This document shows positions 25,664 through 36,105 of a stretch of DNA of 64,000 bases, piece after piece. Both the position numbers and the translations under genes were made by a program. Source of the stretch: Acidithiobacillus ferrooxidans ATCC 23270. Lineage in GTDB: Bacteria; Pseudomonadota; Gammaproteobacteria; Acidithiobacillales; Acidithiobacillaceae. A model generated the notes under the pieces. That model was not told the DNA's origin and did no database searches. It saw only the letters and a program-made list of their open reading frames with translations. The stretch is taken from contig NC_011761.1 in the NCBI RefSeq assembly GCF_000021485.1, positions 268,501 through 332,500 on the forward strand, given 5' to 3'. Positions within the stretch are counted from its first letter, which is position 1, and each line of letters starts with the position of its first letter.

Positions 25664-25953
25664 ACGCTGAGCGTAAGTATCTGGTCTTGCTGGCGCCTGT
25701 GATCAGTGAAAAAAGCACGATGGTGCAGCAGCAGGCGAATCAGTTCGTATTTAAGGTTGCCCGTGATGCCACGAAGCGCGAGATCAGGTCAGCAGTGGAA
25801 AAACTTTTTGAGGTTCAGGTTCTTTCTGTTCAGACCTGTAACTATCTGGGAAAGGAAAAGCGTGTAGGTCGCCATGTCGGGCGTCGCTCGTCCTGGAAAA
25901 AAGCCTATGTACGGCTGGCCGAGGGCAGCAGCATAGATTATGGCGTTGCCTGA
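25660..25953 (+). CDS. rplW: 50S ribosomal protein L23
   Basis: 97 residues, starting in ATGA overlap with the rplD stop. [11 protein letters not shown] and [28 protein letters not shown] are typical. L23 forms the docking site for trigger factor and SRP at the tunnel exit. Confidence 0.97.
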
Positions 25954-25969
25954 GAAAAAGGGATAACAC

Positions 25970-26794
25970 ATGGCACTGATTAAAACCAAACCGACCTCTG
26001 CAGGGCGGCGTTTCGTGGTAAAAACCATCGATACACGTCTGCATAAAGGGAACCCGCATTCCGCCCTGGTGGAGGTGCAATCTCACAGTGGCGGTCGCAA
26101 CAATCTTGGTCGGGTTACTCGGCGGCACCAGGGAGGCGGACACAAGTCCCATTATCGGCTGGTGGATTTTAAGCGTAATAAGCTAGACATACCTGGCAAG
26201 GTAGAACGCTTGGAATACGATCCCAATCGCTCCGCCCATATTGCGTTGATTTGTTATGTCGACGGTGAGCGTCGCTATATCCTCGCGGCAAAAGGCATGT
26301 CTGTCGGTGATCCGGTGCTTTCTGCTGAGCAGACGCCCATAAAGCCCGGTAATTGTATGCCACTTCGCGGTATCCCGGTGGGTTCAGTGGTTCATAATGT
26401 TGAGATGCGCCCGGGCAAGGGCGGACAGATTGCCAGATCCGCTGGCGCATCGGTTCAGCTCATGGCCCGTGAGGGCGATTACGCCCAACTGCGCTTGCGC
26501 TCTGGTGAAGTCCGCAGAATTCATGTATCCTGCCGCGCTACTATAGGTGAGGTAGGCAATGAAGAACACGGATCTCGTCAGTTGGGAAAGGCGGGAGCAA
26601 CGCGCTGGCGGGGTGTGCGGCCAACAGTTCGTGGTGTGGCGATGAACCCGGTTGACCACCCACATGGTGGTGGCGAAGGCCGTACTTCCGGTGGTCGCCA
26701 CCCGGTATCGCCGTGGGGCCAACCGACCAAGGGTTACCGTACTCGTAGAAACAAGCGTACGAGCAATATGATTGTGCGTCGTCGTTCGCGTTAG
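25970..26794 (+). CDS. rplB: 50S ribosomal protein L2
   Basis: 274 residues. The RNA-binding core [15 protein letters not shown] and the C-terminal [20 protein letters not shown], containing the conserved histidine near the peptidyl-transferase centre, are both present. One of the oldest rRNA-binding proteins; 16 bases after rplW. Confidence 0.98.
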
Positions 26795-26812
26795 TGGTTA
26801 AGGGGATTTCAC

Positions 26813-27088
26813 GTGCCACGTTCGATTAAAAAAGGTCCGTTCATTGATGAACATCTGGACCGCAAAGTGCAGAGTGCTCAGGCGAGTAACAGCCGTCGGC
26901 CGATCAAAACATGGTCGCGCCGTTCGACGATTACACCTGATTTCATTGGATTGACCATTAGTGTTCATAACGGCCGTCAGCATATTCCGGTAGTTGTTAA
27001 CGAGAATATGGTGGGTCATAAGCTCGGTGAATTCGCTTTGACGCGGACCTTCAAGGGCCACGTCGCGGACAAGAAAGCCAAGCGCTAA
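26813..27088 (+). CDS. rpsS: 30S ribosomal protein S19
   Basis: 91 residues with a GTG start after [21 protein letters not shown] and [10 protein letters not shown] are diagnostic. It forms a complex with S13 in the 30S head. Confidence 0.97.
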   Translation: MPRSIKKGPFIDEHLDRKVQSAQASNSRRPIKTWSRRSTITPDFIGLTISVHNGRQHIPVVVNENMVGHKLGEFALTRTFKGHVADKKAKR

Positions 27089-27096
27089 AGGGGGGA

Positions 27097-27435
27097 ATGA
27101 TGAAATCATCAGCCGTGCTCAAAGGATTACAGATGTCACCCCAGAAGGCGCGTCTTGTCGCAGATCTGGTGCGCGGACAGCCGGTGGGGAAAGCGTTGGA
27201 GATTCTACGCTTCACTACTAAAAAGGCCGCCTTGCCCATTCGTAAGTGTTTGGAATCGGCGATCGCGAACGCTGAAAATAACGAAGGCGCCGATGTCGAT
27301 GCCCTGGTGGTCGAGCAGATCATGATTGATGGTGGTGCCGTACTGAAGCGGTTCGCGGCCAGAGCGAAAGGTCGCGGCTCGCGGATTCTGAAGCGCACCA
27401 GCCATATCACCGTTGTAGTTGCAGAGGTTTACTGA
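27097..27435 (+). CDS. rplV: 50S ribosomal protein L22
   Basis: 112 residues. The start has two adjacent ATGs; the first is reported. [15 protein letters not shown] and the beta-hairpin [20 protein letters not shown], which lines the exit tunnel, are intact. Confidence 0.97.
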   Translation: MMKSSAVLKGLQMSPQKARLVADLVRGQPVGKALEILRFTTKKAALPIRKCLESAIANAENNEGADVDALVVEQIMIDGGAVLKRFAARAKGRGSRILKRTSHITVVVAEVY

Positions 27436-27442
27436 GGAACCT

Positions 27443-28105
27443 ATGGGACAAAAAACCAATCCAATCGGACTGCGTCTGGGAATCATTAAGAATTGGAATT
27501 CCCGGTGGTATGGCAAAAGCGACTTCCAGGAGAAGCTGCTTGAAGATATCAAGGTCCGGCAGTTTATTCGGGAGCGGCTTGCAGGTGGGGCGGTTTCTGA
27601 CATTATCATTGAGCGCCCAGCGCGTAGTGCGCGCATTACCGTACATACCGCCCGACCGGGTATTGTGATCGGTAAAAAGGGCGAAGATATTGAAAAGCTT
27701 CGGCATGACGTACAAAAGCGCATGGGGGTTCCCGTGCATATCAATGTGGAGGAAATCCGCAAGCCTGAGCTGGACGCGCAGTTGGTGGCAGAAAGCGTAG
27801 CGCAGCAACTCGTCCGTCGTATCATGTTCCGGCGGGCCATGAAGCGCGCTGTTACCAATGCCATGCGTTTCGGTGCCTTAGGCATGCGCATTAACTGTGC
27901 CGGTCGTTTGGGTGGGGCCGAAATTGCCCGCACTGAATGGTATCGAGAGGGTCGCGTTCCGCTGCACACGTTGCGCGCTGATATTGACTACGGTTTCGCT
28001 GAGGCCAACACCACCTACGGAATAATTGGGGTGAAGGTATGGATTTTCAAAGGTGAAATTCTGGAGTGGAGCACGGCACAAACGGCCGCTGCCCGCCAGA
28101 AGTGA
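27443..28105 (+). CDS. rpsC: 30S ribosomal protein S3
   Basis: 220 residues. [14 protein letters not shown] sets the start at 27443, seven bases after the rplV stop. The KH domain carries [16 protein letters not shown]3 contributes to the mRNA entry channel helicase. Confidence 0.97.
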   Translation: MGQKTNPIGLRLGIIKNWNSRWYGKSDFQEKLLEDIKVRQFIRERLAGGAVSDIIIERPARSARITVHTARPGIVIGKKGEDIEKLRHDVQKRMGVPVHINVEEIRKPELDAQLVAESVAQQLVRRIMFRRAMKRAVTNAMRFGALGMRINCAGRLGGAEIARTEWYREGRVPLHTLRADIDYGFAEANTTYGIIGVKVWIFKGEILEWSTAQTAAARQK

Positions 28106-28117
28106 CGGGAGTTTCCG

Positions 28118-28534
28118 ATGCTGCAGCCAAAACGTACAAAATTTCGTAAACAACACAAAGGGCGTAACCGAGGTGTCGCTACGCGCGGAAGCAAAGTGAG
28201 CTTTGGCGAGTTCGGTCTCAAGGCCGTTGGCCGTGGCCGTATTACTGCGCGTCAGCTTGAAGCCGCACGGCGCGCCATCAGTCGTCATGTGAAACGGGGC
28301 GGACGCATCTGGATACGTATTTTTCCGGACAAACCGATCAGTAAAAAGCCTGCCGAGGTGCGTATGGGCAAGGGTAAAGGCAACCCGGAATATTGGGTGG
28401 CACTGATTCAGCCCGGCAAGGTGCTTTATGAAATGGAAGGTGTTACGGAAGAGGTTGCGCGTGAAGCATTCGCGCTGGGTGCTGCCAAGCTTCCGGTACA
28501 GACGGCATTTGTAAGTAGACGGGTGATGGGATGA
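28118..28534 (+). CDS. rplP: 50S ribosomal protein L16
   Basis: 138 residues. [19 protein letters not shown] and [20 protein letters not shown] are family hallmarks. L16 binds near the A site. The stop overlaps the rpmC start. Confidence 0.97.
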   Translation: MLQPKRTKFRKQHKGRNRGVATRGSKVSFGEFGLKAVGRGRITARQLEAARRAISRHVKRGGRIWIRIFPDKPISKKPAEVRMGKGKGNPEYWVALIQPGKVLYEMEGVTEEVAREAFALGAAKLPVQTAFVSRRVMG

Positions 28535-28728
28535 AAGCTCAGGCGGTTCAGAAACTTGATTTAGCGGGTTGTCAGGCTCAATTGCTGGTCCTTTTGGAGG
28601 AGCAATTCAGATTGCGGATGCAACATGCAACCGGGCAATTGGCCAAGACCTCCCGTTTACGCACTGTGCGTCGTGATATTGCGCGCGTACGGACAGCTAT
28701 TACCGTGAAGAAGGAAGCGCACTCATGA
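28531..28728 (+). CDS. rpmC: 50S ribosomal protein L29
   Basis: 65 residues, two-helix protein. The pattern [17 protein letters not shown] followed by [14 protein letters not shown] is that of L29. It overlaps both neighbours by ATGA, indicating coupled translation. Confidence 0.95.
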
Positions 28729-29000
28729 CCGAGGCGAAAAATCCGCGTAGTCTGGTTGGTACGGTAGTCAGCAACCTGATGGATAAAAGTATAGTGGTGA
28801 ATGTTGAGCGTCGTATTCAGCATCCACTTTATAAAAAATATATTCGACGGTCCAAGAAATTTCACGCCCATGACGCGGAAAATATCTGCCATATCGGGGA
28901 TATTGTAAAAATCGAGGAGTGTCGCCCGTTATCGAAAACCAAAAGTTGGCGTTTGGTAAGTGTGCTCGCCGAAGGCGTCATAGAGGGAGATAACGCATGA
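28725..29000 (+). CDS. rpsQ: 30S ribosomal protein S17
   Basis: 91 residues. [20 protein letters not shown] and [27 protein letters not shown] OB-fold residues are visible. Last gene of the classical S10 operon; its stop overlaps the rplN start, so S10 and spc operons are not separated here. Confidence 0.97.
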
Positions 29001-29365
29001 TACAGACACAGACAAGGCTCAACGTTGCCGATAACAGCGGAGCGCGAGAAGTGATGTGTATTAAAGTGCTTGGCGGTTCACATCGGCGTTATGCGGATAT
29101 CGGTGACGTTATCAAGGTCAGCATAAAGGATGCGGTCCCGCGCGGCAAAGTAAAAAAAGGCGACGTATATAACGCGCTCGTGGTGCGCACACGCAAGGGC
29201 GTGCGCCGGGAAGACGGATCCCTGATTCGCTTTGACAGCAACGCTGCGGTGCTTCTGAATAATCAGTTGCAACCTATTGGGACACGTATTTTTGGCCCGG
29301 TTACGCGTGAACTGCGCGGGGCTAATTTTATGAAGATCATTTCTTTGGCACCGGAAGTGTTGTAG
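28997..29365 (+). CDS. rplN: 50S ribosomal protein L14
   Basis: 122 residues. [19 protein letters not shown] and [11 protein letters not shown] are diagnostic. L14 forms bridge B8 with 16S rRNA and is the target of silencing factor RsfS in other bacteria. Confidence 0.98.
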
Positions 29366-29374
29366 GGGATGACC

Positions 29375-29695
29375 ATGTTGAAGGTACGTAAGGATGATGA
29401 GGTTGTGGTTCTCGCCGGCAAAGACAAGGGTAAGCGCGGCAAGGTGCTCAAGGTGCTGCGCGAGGACTCGCGAGTGCTGGTTGAAAAGGTGAATATGATC
29501 AAACGCCACGTTCGTCCGGATCGCATGGGTAAAGCGGGCGGTATCGTGGAGAAAGAGGCGCCTATTCACGTATCAAACGTGGCAATTTTCAATGCCGCAA
29601 CCGGCGGCGGGGATCGCATCGGCTATAAAGTGCTCGAGGATGGGCAGAAAGTGCGTGTTTTTAAGAGCAACGGCGAAGTTATCGGCCGCCGTTAA
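29375..29695 (+). CDS. rplX: 50S ribosomal protein L24
   Basis: 106 residues. The KOW motif is [19 protein letters not shown] and the later [13 protein letters not shown] is typical. Start 29375 is preferred to the ATG at 29369 because AGGGGA lies at 29364-29369, too close to the first ATG. L24 is an assembly initiator of the large subunit. Confidence 0.95.
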   Translation: MLKVRKDDEVVVLAGKDKGKRGKVLKVLREDSRVLVEKVNMIKRHVRPDRMGKAGGIVEKEAPIHVSNVAIFNAATGGGDRIGYKVLEDGQKVRVFKSNGEVIGRR

Positions 29696-29709
29696 GCAAG
29701 GGAAATAAT

Positions 29710-30252
29710 ATGGAAGCACGTTTACATGCGTTGTATAAAACCTCCATTGCGCCCAAACTGATGCAGGAGTTTGGCTTCAGTAGTGTCATGGAAGTGCCAA
29801 AATTGCTTAAGATCACTCTGAACATGGGGGTCGGCGAGGCGGTTGGTGATAAAAAGGTGCTGGAAGCCGCGGTGGGGGACATGACCAGGATTGCAGGGCA
29901 GAAGCCGGTAGTCACGCGTGCGCGAAAGTCTGTGGCGGCATTTAAAATTCGCGATGGCTATCCGATTGGATGTATGGTGACGTTGCGGGGGATCGTGATG
30001 TACGAATTTTTGGATCGCCTCGTCAGTGTCGCTATCCCCCGAATCCGGGACTTTCGCGGGCTTTCGCCGAAGTCTTTTGATGGGCGTGGAAATTATACGA
30101 TGGGCGTGAAAGAGCAGATCATATTCCCGGAAATTGAATATGACAAAATCGATCGTTTGCGCGGGTTGGACGTGGTGTTTACCACCACCGCCAAGAATGA
30201 TGAAGAGGGCCTTGGGCTGTTGAAAGCCTTCAAGATGCCCTTCCGGCCTTGA
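29710..30252 (+). CDS. rplE: 50S ribosomal protein L5
   Basis: 180 residues. [16 protein letters not shown] and [17 protein letters not shown] are conserved. L5 binds 5S rRNA and contacts P-site tRNA. Confidence 0.98.
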   Translation: MEARLHALYKTSIAPKLMQEFGFSSVMEVPKLLKITLNMGVGEAVGDKKVLEAAVGDMTRIAGQKPVVTRARKSVAAFKIRDGYPIGCMVTLRGIVMYEFLDRLVSVAIPRIRDFRGLSPKSFDGRGNYTMGVKEQIIFPEIEYDKIDRLRGLDVVFTTTAKNDEEGLGLLKAFKMPFRP

Positions 30253-30265
30253 AGGAGTTTGACGC

Positions 30266-30451
30266 GTGGCAAAGAAATCGTTAATCGCAAAGTCCGAAAG
30301 GACTCCAAAATTTAAAGTGCGTGCGTATCACCGGTGCAAATTGTGCGGGCGTTCACGCGGTTACTATCGGAAGTTCGGCTTGTGCCGTCTATGCTTTCGC
30401 AAGCATGCGTCGGCTGGGTCAATTCCCGGTATCGTCAAAGCGAGCTGGTGA
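30266..30451 (+). CDS. rpsN: 30S ribosomal protein S14, short zinc-binding type (type Z)
   Basis: 61 residues with a GTG start after AAGGAG. Cys24-x2-Cys27 and Cys40-x2-Cys43 make a zinc ribbon. This is the short C+ form usual in Gram-positives and thermophiles, not the 101-residue cysteine-free form of most gamma- and beta-proteobacteria. It lies between rplE and rpsH in the normal spc position, so it is the primary copy in this locus. S14 sits in the 30S head close to S3 and S10. Confidence 0.97.
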   Translation: MAKKSLIAKSERTPKFKVRAYHRCKLCGRSRGYYRKFGLCRLCFRKHASAGSIPGIVKASW

Positions 30452-30460
30452 GGAAACACG

Positions 30461-30856
30461 ATGAGCGTGACGGATCCTATTGCTGATATGCTGACGCGCA
30501 TTCGTAATGCGCAACAGGTAAATAAGGCGAAAGTGCGGATGCCCGCTTCCAAGCTGAAACGTGCGATCGCACGAGTTCTGGTGGAAGAAGGCTATATTCA
30601 GGAAGTAAAAGAGGACGTCGCGAACGGTCACCCCGTTCTCGATCTGACTTTGAAGTATTATGCTGGTGCGGGTGTGATCGCGGAAATTCGGCGAGTCAGC
30701 CGGCCTGGTGTTCGCGTTTACCGTGGTGCGGAAGATTTGCCGCGCGTGCGTGACGGCTTCGGTATTGCCATTATCTCAACGTCTCAGGGAATTATGACCG
30801 ATCGCGCGGCCCGTAGTGCCGGGATTGGTGGTGAAGTTCTCTGCGTCGTGTCCTGA
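30461..30856 (+). CDS. rpsH: 30S ribosomal protein S8
   Basis: 131 residues. [18 protein letters not shown] and the C-terminal [14 protein letters not shown] with GGEVLCVV are diagnostic. In E. coli S8 represses the spc operon by binding the rplE region mRNA. Confidence 0.98.
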   Translation: MSVTDPIADMLTRIRNAQQVNKAKVRMPASKLKRAIARVLVEEGYIQEVKEDVANGHPVLDLTLKYYAGAGVIAEIRRVSRPGVRVYRGAEDLPRVRDGFGIAIISTSQGIMTDRAARSAGIGGEVLCVVS

Positions 30857-30869
30857 GGGGGGAACGAAA

Positions 30870-31394
30870 ATGTCTCGTGTAGCGAAACAACCAGTGCCGC
30901 TGCCTAAGGGGGTTGAGGTCCACGTTGCCGATCAACGCCTGGTGGTAAAAGGCCCTAAGGGCGAAATGTCGGTTCCTTTTCATCCTGCGGTGGAATTGCG
31001 GATAGACGACGGCGGCGCGTCACTGACATGGTCAGATAACCAGAATGCCCAAGCGGGGACCATGCGCGCCATATTGAATAATATGGTACAGGGTGTCTCC
31101 CAGGGCTATGAGCAAAAGCTGGAAATTATCGGCGTGGGTTACCGTGCCCAGGCGAAGGGCAAGACCCTCAGTTTAAGCCTCGGCTTTTCTCATCCCGTGG
31201 ACTATTCGGTGCCAGACGACATCACCATCGAAACACCGACTCAGACAGAGATTGTCATTCGGGGGATCGATAAACAAAAGATCGGACAGATCGCTGCAGA
31301 TATCCGTGCCTATCGTCCTCCGGAGCCCTACAAGGGTAAGGGCGTGCGTTATGCGGGAGAAAATGTCAGACGTAAAGAAGCGAAGAAGAAATGA
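30870..31394 (+). CDS. rplF: 50S ribosomal protein L6
   Basis: 174 residues. [17 protein letters not shown] sets the start at 30870 behind GAGGGGGGAA; the upstream in-frame ATG at 30816 lies inside rpsH. The C-terminal [16 protein letters not shown] motif is complete. It sits near the GTPase-associated centre. Confidence 0.97.
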   Translation: MSRVAKQPVPLPKGVEVHVADQRLVVKGPKGEMSVPFHPAVELRIDDGGASLTWSDNQNAQAGTMRAILNNMVQGVSQGYEQKLEIIGVGYRAQAKGKTLSLSLGFSHPVDYSVPDDITIETPTQTEIVIRGIDKQKIGQIAADIRAYRPPEPYKGKGVRYAGENVRRKEAKKK

Positions 31395-31412
31395 TGGTTG
31401 AGGCTTACTACT

Positions 31413-31766
31413 ATGAATAAAAATTTGGCAAGGCTTCGTCGGGCGCGTAAAACGCGAGCACGTATTGCATCACAGGCCAAACCGCGACTCTGTGTTTTTC
31501 GCTCGGGCAGGCATATTTACGCTCAGGTGATCGATGACTCGCAGGGTAAGGTTCTGGCGCAGGCCTCCACGGTCGAGGGTGAGTTGCGTGCGTCAATGGG
31601 GCGGGGCGCAGATGTTGCGGCAGCCGCAACAATCGGACAACGGGTTGCAGCGAAGGCATTGGCTGTGGGTGTTAAGGAAGTGGCATTCGACCGGAGCGGA
31701 TATCGTTATCACGGTCGGGTGAGAGCTTTGGCCGACGCTGCCCGTGAAGGCGGGTTGTCGTTCTGA
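31413..31766 (+). CDS. rplR: 50S ribosomal protein L18
   Basis: 117 residues. RARKTRARI, RLCVFRSGRHIYAQVIDD and FDRSGYRYHGRVRALADAAREGGL are family signatures. It binds 5S rRNA with L5. Start 31413 (ATG) is used rather than a TTG 15 bases upstream. Confidence 0.97.
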   Translation: MNKNLARLRRARKTRARIASQAKPRLCVFRSGRHIYAQVIDDSQGKVLAQASTVEGELRASMGRGADVAAAATIGQRVAAKALAVGVKEVAFDRSGYRYHGRVRALADAAREGGLSF

Positions 31767-31778
31767 TGGAGAGCTAAG

Positions 31779-32309
31779 ATGGCACGGGAAAATCGCGATA
31801 CGCAGCCCAATGACGGAATGCAGGAAAAATTAATTCATATCAACCGCGTTTCCAAGGTGGTCAAAGGTGGGCGGCAGTTTGGTTTCGCGGCGCTCATGGT
31901 CGTGGGGGACGGTGATGGAAAGGTCGGCTTTGGCCGCGGAAAGGCCAAAGAAGTCCCCGCAGGCATTCAAAAAGCTACCGACCAGGCCCGCCGGTGGATG
32001 ACGAGCATACCACTGATGCGGGGTGGCACGATTCCCTACCCGGTAGAGGGTCGTCACGGCGCAGCGCGGGTGATGTTGCGGCCAGCGCCCGAAGGTAGCG
32101 GTGTAATTGCGGGTGGCGCGATGCGTGCGGTTTGCGAGGCGGTAGGTTTGCGTAATGTGGTCGCCAAGTCGCTGGGCTCCAACAACCCCATCAATGTGGT
32201 TCGGGCGACCTTTGATGCCTTCGACAAACTGATCAGCCCCCAGGCGATCGCGATGAAACGTGGTAAAAGCCTTAAGGAGATTCGCGGGCAAGGAGGACAC
32301 GATGAGTAA
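31779..32309 (+). CDS. rpsE: 30S ribosomal protein S5
   Basis: 176 residues. Double-stranded RNA-binding-like N-terminal domain ([20 protein letters not shown]) and [19 protein letters not shown] are intact. S5 affects decoding accuracy together with S4 and S12. Confidence 0.98.
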   Translation: MARENRDTQPNDGMQEKLIHINRVSKVVKGGRQFGFAALMVVGDGDGKVGFGRGKAKEVPAGIQKATDQARRWMTSIPLMRGGTIPYPVEGRHGAARVMLRPAPEGSGVIAGGAMRAVCEAVGLRNVVAKSLGSNNPINVVRATFDAFDKLISPQAIAMKRGKSLKEIRGQGGHDE

Positions 32310-32487
32310 ACATCTGCGTATCACGCTGGTAAAAAGTTTGATAGGCGTTGCTGAGAAACATCGTCGGGTCGTCGCCGGCCTGGGCTTGCGCCATACCCAT
32401 CACTCGGTGGAACGTTTGGATACTCCGGAGATTCGAGGGATGGTAAACAAGGTTCCTTATCTGCTTCGCTGGGAAGAGCTGTCATGA
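32302..32487 (+). CDS. rpmD: 50S ribosomal protein L30
   Basis: 61 residues. The pattern [11 protein letters not shown]...[17 protein letters not shown] is that of L30. The start at 32302 overlaps the end of rpsE by 8 bases and follows AAGGAGG within rpsE; the stop overlaps rplO. Confidence 0.95.
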
Positions 32488-32921
32488 AATTAAACACCAT
32501 CGCGCCCGCAGAGGGCTCAAAGAAGGACCGCCGGCGTGTTGGGCGGGGAATCGGCAGCGGTTTCGGCAAGACGGCCGGGCGTGGTCATAAGGGCCAGCAT
32601 GCACGGTCCGGAGGTTACCATAAGGTAGGTTTTGAAGGCGGGCAGATGCCTTTGCAACGACGTATTCCTAAGCGTGGCTTTCGTAACACGTTGGGCGTTC
32701 GCGTCGTGGAGGTGGCGTTATCGCAGTTGGAGTCTGCAGCCATTGACGGCGTGGTGGATTTGGAAGGCCTGCTACTGCGACGCATCGTTCGCGGTTCGCC
32801 CGATGCGGTCAAGGTTATATTGACCGGAGAAATCACTCAGGGGTTGACGGTGCGTGGTCTGCGAGTCAGCGCTGGTGCCAGGGCGGCTATCGAAAAGGCC
32901 GGCGGAAAGGTGGAAGATTGA
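32484..32921 (+). CDS. rplO: 50S ribosomal protein L15
   Basis: 145 residues. Glycine-rich basic N-terminus [19 protein letters not shown] and [16 protein letters not shown] are conserved. The start lies in ATGA overlap with rpmD; the stop is shared with the secY start (TGATG). Confidence 0.97.
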
Positions 32922-34252
32922 TGGCTGGGTTACGTAGCATTGGAGGTGCCGCACAGGGTGCCGGTAAGATCAATGAGTTACGTAACCGTATCCTGTTTTT
33001 GCTTGGCGCGCTTCTGGTTTTTCGGGTGGGGGCGCATATCCCCGTTCCCGGTATCGACCCTGCGGCTATGGCGACGTTTTTTAATCAGCAACGGGGAACC
33101 ATTCTTGGCATGTTCAACATGTTCTCCGGCGGGGCACTTTCCCGGCTGACGGTTTTTGCGTTAGGGATCATGCCGTATATCAGCGCATCCATTATTTTTC
33201 AGTTGGCCGGGTCAGTTTTTCCGAAACTTGAGGAACTAAAAAAGGAAGGCGAGGCCGGGCGTCGGAAAATAACAGAGTATACGCGTTATGCGACGGTCAT
33301 ATTGGCGTTGATGCAAGGTCTGGGAATCGCCATCGCGATTGAGAAGATGCATGCCGGCACTGTTCCGGTTGTTATTAGCCCAGGCCCGTTATTCTTGTTT
33401 ACCACAACCATTTCTTTGGCTTGTGGTACGGTTTTTTTGATGTGGATCGGGGAGCAGATCACCGAGCGTGGGATCGGCAACGGCATTTCCATGATTATCT
33501 TCGCCGGAATTGTTGCCGGACTGCCAGACGCAATAGGGACGACCTTTGAACTGATGAAAACGGGTCAGTTTCAGCCACTATTTGTTGTGGCGCTCTTTGT
33601 GCTGGCGCTTGCGGTGACGGGATTCGTGGTGTTTATGGAAAGTGCGCAGAGACGTATTCCCATTCAGTATGCCAAACGGCAGGTCGGTCGCAAAGTATAC
33701 GGCGGGCAGAGCACCCACATGCCGCTCAAGGTGAATATGTCCGGGGTGATTCCACCGATATTCGCATCCAGCATAATATTATTGCCCGCGACCCTGTCAG
33801 GTTGGTTTGCGAATGTGCCAGGTATGGAGTGGTTGGCGCGCTTCGGTCAGGCGTTGAGTCCGGGCTCTGCCCTTTACGTTGTGGTGTTTACAACGGCGAT
33901 CGTATTTTTTGCATTTTTTTACACGGCCATGGTCTTTAATCCTCGGGAAACGGCGGATAACCTGAAAAAGTCCGGAGCTTTCGTACCAGGTATCCGACCA
34001 GGTGAGCATACGGCTAAGTACATGGATCGTATCCTCACCCGGCTTACGCTCTGGGGCGCCATATACCTGACCCTGGTTTGTTTGCTGCCAGAATTTCTCA
34101 TTGTGCAGTACAATGTCCCATTCTATTTCGGCGGTACGAGTCTGCTGATCGTGGTCGTCGTGATGATGGACCTGATGGGCCAGATTCAGAGCCATTTGCT
34201 GACGCACCAGTATGAAGGGTTGATTCGCAAGAACCCTCTTGGCGGGCGGTGA
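32921..34252 (+). CDS. secY: Preprotein translocase subunit SecY
   Basis: 443 residues with ten hydrophobic segments. SecY is the channel of the SecYEG translocon. Signatures are [12 protein letters not shown] in the N-terminal region, [17 protein letters not shown] and the C-terminal [13 protein letters not shown] loop (here [17 protein letters not shown]). A TTG at 32918 could add one residue. Followed in overlap by adk. Confidence 0.98.
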   Translation: MAGLRSIGGAAQGAGKINELRNRILFLLGALLVFRVGAHIPVPGIDPAAMATFFNQQRGTILGMFNMFSGGALSRLTVFALGIMPYISASIIFQLAGSVFPKLEELKKEGEAGRRKITEYTRYATVILALMQGLGIAIAIEKMHAGTVPVVISPGPLFLFTTTISLACGTVFLMWIGEQITERGIGNGISMIIFAGIVAGLPDAIGTTFELMKTGQFQPLFVVALFVLALAVTGFVVFMESAQRRIPIQYAKRQVGRKVYGGQSTHMPLKVNMSGVIPPIFASSIILLPATLSGWFANVPGMEWLARFGQALSPGSALYVVVFTTAIVFFAFFYTAMVFNPRETADNLKKSGAFVPGIRPGEHTAKYMDRILTRLTLWGAIYLTLVCLLPEFLIVQYNVPFYFGGTSLLIVVVVMMDLMGQIQSHLLTHQYEGLIRKNPLGGR

Positions 34253-34911
34253 GGGTGGCAAAGCATTTTATTTTTCTCGGTGCGCCGGGCGTTGGCAAGG
34301 GGACACAGGCGCAGCGCCTGGCCCAGTTAATAGGCTTGCCTCATGTCTCTACCGGTGATATGCTCCGCGCCTCGGTTCAGTCCGGTAGCGCGATTGGTGT
34401 TCGCGCTGCGGCGGTTATGGAGTCCGGTGCGCTCGTTGGCGACGAAATTATCATTGGTATCGTTGCGGAGCGGCTGCTTCTTCCGGATGCCGCGACAGGG
34501 GTTGTTTTCGATGGATTTCCCCGGACTATTCATCAGGCGAACGCGCTGGACGATTTGCTTGCCGGACGTGGTGATCAGATTGCGGCGGTGCTTCATATTG
34601 AGTTGGCTGATGAAGAAATCGTGGAGCGTCTTTCCGGACGGCGAGTGTGTGCGACGTGCGGGGCGATTTACCATATACGCTATCACCCGCCCGCAGTCGA
34701 AGGGATCTGTGATGTCTGCGGGGGGGTGTTGTTGCAACGTGAGGATGATCAGCCTGCGGTGATTCGTAAGCGCTTGGCTGTTTATCAGACGGAAACTGCG
34801 CCGTTGATTGCGTATTATCACGATCGGTCTGCTTACCACTTGGTGAGCGGAGAGGGTGAGGCGGATGAGGTATTCTCTAGAATCGTGAAAGCGGTAGAGG
34901 TAGCACGTTAA
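34249..34911 (+). CDS. adk: Adenylate kinase with zinc-type lid
   Basis: 220 residues. P-loop [10 protein letters not shown] at 11-20; TGDMLR NMP-binding part; FDGFPRT; the lid domain has Cys134-x2-Cys137 and Cys154-x2-Cys157, a structural zinc site usual in Gram-positive adenylate kinases and absent in E. coli. It interconverts ATP + AMP and 2 ADP. The GTG start overlaps the secY stop (GTGA); a second GTG two codons later is possible. Placement between secY and infA resembles Gram-positive and alphaproteobacterial operons. Confidence 0.96.
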   Translation: MRVAKHFIFLGAPGVGKGTQAQRLAQLIGLPHVSTGDMLRASVQSGSAIGVRAAAVMESGALVGDEIIIGIVAERLLLPDAATGVVFDGFPRTIHQANALDDLLAGRGDQIAAVLHIELADEEIVERLSGRRVCATCGAIYHIRYHPPAVEGICDVCGGVLLQREDDQPAVIRKRLAVYQTETAPLIAYYHDRSAYHLVSGEGEADEVFSRIVKAVEVAR

Positions 34912-35130
34912 ATGTCGAAAGAAGATACCCTGGAAATGCAGGGTGAGGTAGTAGAGAATTTGCCAAGCGCGACCTTTAAGGTTCGCTTAGAAAATGGTTA
35001 TGTCGTCAATGCACATATCTCCGGAAAGATGCGGATGCATTATATTCGTATTTTGCCTGGAGATAAGGTTACTGTAGAGATGACGCCCTACGATTTAACG
35101 AAGGGTCGCATCATTTATCGTGCCAAATAG
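34912..35130 (+). CDS. infA: Translation initiation factor IF-1
   Basis: 72 residues, OB-fold. [37 protein letters not shown] and DLTKGRI are diagnostic. It starts at the base after the adk stop. Confidence 0.98.
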
Positions 35131-35138
35131 GGGGTGTC

Positions 35139-35252
35139 ATGAAGGTTCGCGCATCTGTTAAAAAGCTTTGTCGTAACTGCAAAATTGTTCGTCGTAACGG
35201 TGTGGTTCGGGTGATTTGTGTCGAGCCGCGCCATAAACAGCGCCAGGGTTAA
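35139..35252 (+). CDS. rpmJ: 50S ribosomal protein L36
   Basis: 37 residues: [20 protein letters not shown] followed by [17 protein letters not shown]. Cys11, Cys14, Cys27 and His32 form the zinc site of the C+ form. GGGGGTG precedes the ATG. It lies between infA and rpsM as expected. Confidence 0.97.
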
Positions 35253-35277
35253 GGTGCGGGCGAAACTGTTTAGTCTT

Positions 35278-35292
35278 GTGGGGTCACCCCAC
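35278..35292 (+). promoter_or_regulatory. Hairpin in the rpsM leader (possible S4-responsive element)
   Basis: GTGGGG pairs with CCCCAC around a TCA loop, directly ahead of the rpsM ribosome-binding site TTGGAGGA. In E. coli the alpha-operon leader at this position folds into a pseudoknot bound by S4. The pseudoknot partners were not established here. Confidence 0.35.
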
Positions 35293-35315
35293 TCAGTCTC
35301 TTGGAGGAATTGCGG

Positions 35316-35672
35316 ATGGCCCGCATCGCTGGTGTAAATATTCCGAACAATAAACAAATAGAAATTGCCTTGACGTATATTTATGGTATCGGCAGAACGC
35401 GTGCCCGGACCGTTCTGAGCGCAGCCGACATTGCATGTGATATGCGGGTCAAGGATATCAGCGAGCCTGAGCTGGAACGTATACGTTCGGAGGTTGCAAA
35501 GTTTCTTGTGGAGGGCGACCTGCGCCGCGAAGTGACCATGAACATAAAACGCCTGATGGACCTGGGGTGTTATCGCGGTATACGGCATCGGCGCGGCCTC
35601 CCTGTTCACGGCCAGCGGACCAAGACCAATGCGCGTACGCGTAAGGGTCCCGCCAAATCTATTACACGATAG
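35316..35672 (+). CDS. rpsM: 30S ribosomal protein S13
   Basis: 118 residues. [20 protein letters not shown] sets the start; the C-terminal basic tail [18 protein letters not shown] is intact. First gene of the alpha operon, forming intersubunit bridges B1a/b. Confidence 0.98.
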   Translation: MARIAGVNIPNNKQIEIALTYIYGIGRTRARTVLSAADIACDMRVKDISEPELERIRSEVAKFLVEGDLRREVTMNIKRLMDLGCYRGIRHRRGLPVHGQRTKTNARTRKGPAKSITR

Positions 35673-35689
35673 GCAGGAAGATTCCAGAA

Positions 35690-36085
35690 ATGGCAAAAAC
35701 TCAAACGAATACTCGTGCGCGAAAGAAGGTCAAGAAAAATGTCCTGGATGGCGTCGCCCACATTTACGCATCCTTCAACAACACGATTATCACCATCAGT
35801 GATCGTCAGGGTAATGTGCTGACTTGGGCCAGCTCCGGTGGATCGGGGTTTCGGGGCTCGCGCAAAAGTACACCTTTTGCGGCTCAGGTGGCCGCTGAAA
35901 ACGCGGGTAAAAAAGCTCAGGAGTTCGGTGTAAAGAACCTGGATGTCGAAGTTCGGGGACCGGGGCCGGGACGCGAGAGCACTGTGCGTGCGCTTCATTC
36001 CATTGGTTTCCGTATCGCGAGTATCCGCGATGTAACGCCGATTCCTCATAACGGATGCCGTCCGCCTAAAAAGCGGCGTGTTTAA
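35690..36085 (+). CDS. rpsK: 30S ribosomal protein S11
   Basis: 131 residues. [20 protein letters not shown] and [30 protein letters not shown] are diagnostic. Platform protein near the mRNA exit. Confidence 0.98.
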   Translation: MAKTQTNTRARKKVKKNVLDGVAHIYASFNNTIITISDRQGNVLTWASSGGSGFRGSRKSTPFAAQVAAENAGKKAQEFGVKNLDVEVRGPGPGRESTVRALHSIGFRIASIRDVTPIPHNGCRPPKKRRV

Positions 36086-36105
36086 ATTTTAGGTGGAGGT
36101 TGTCT

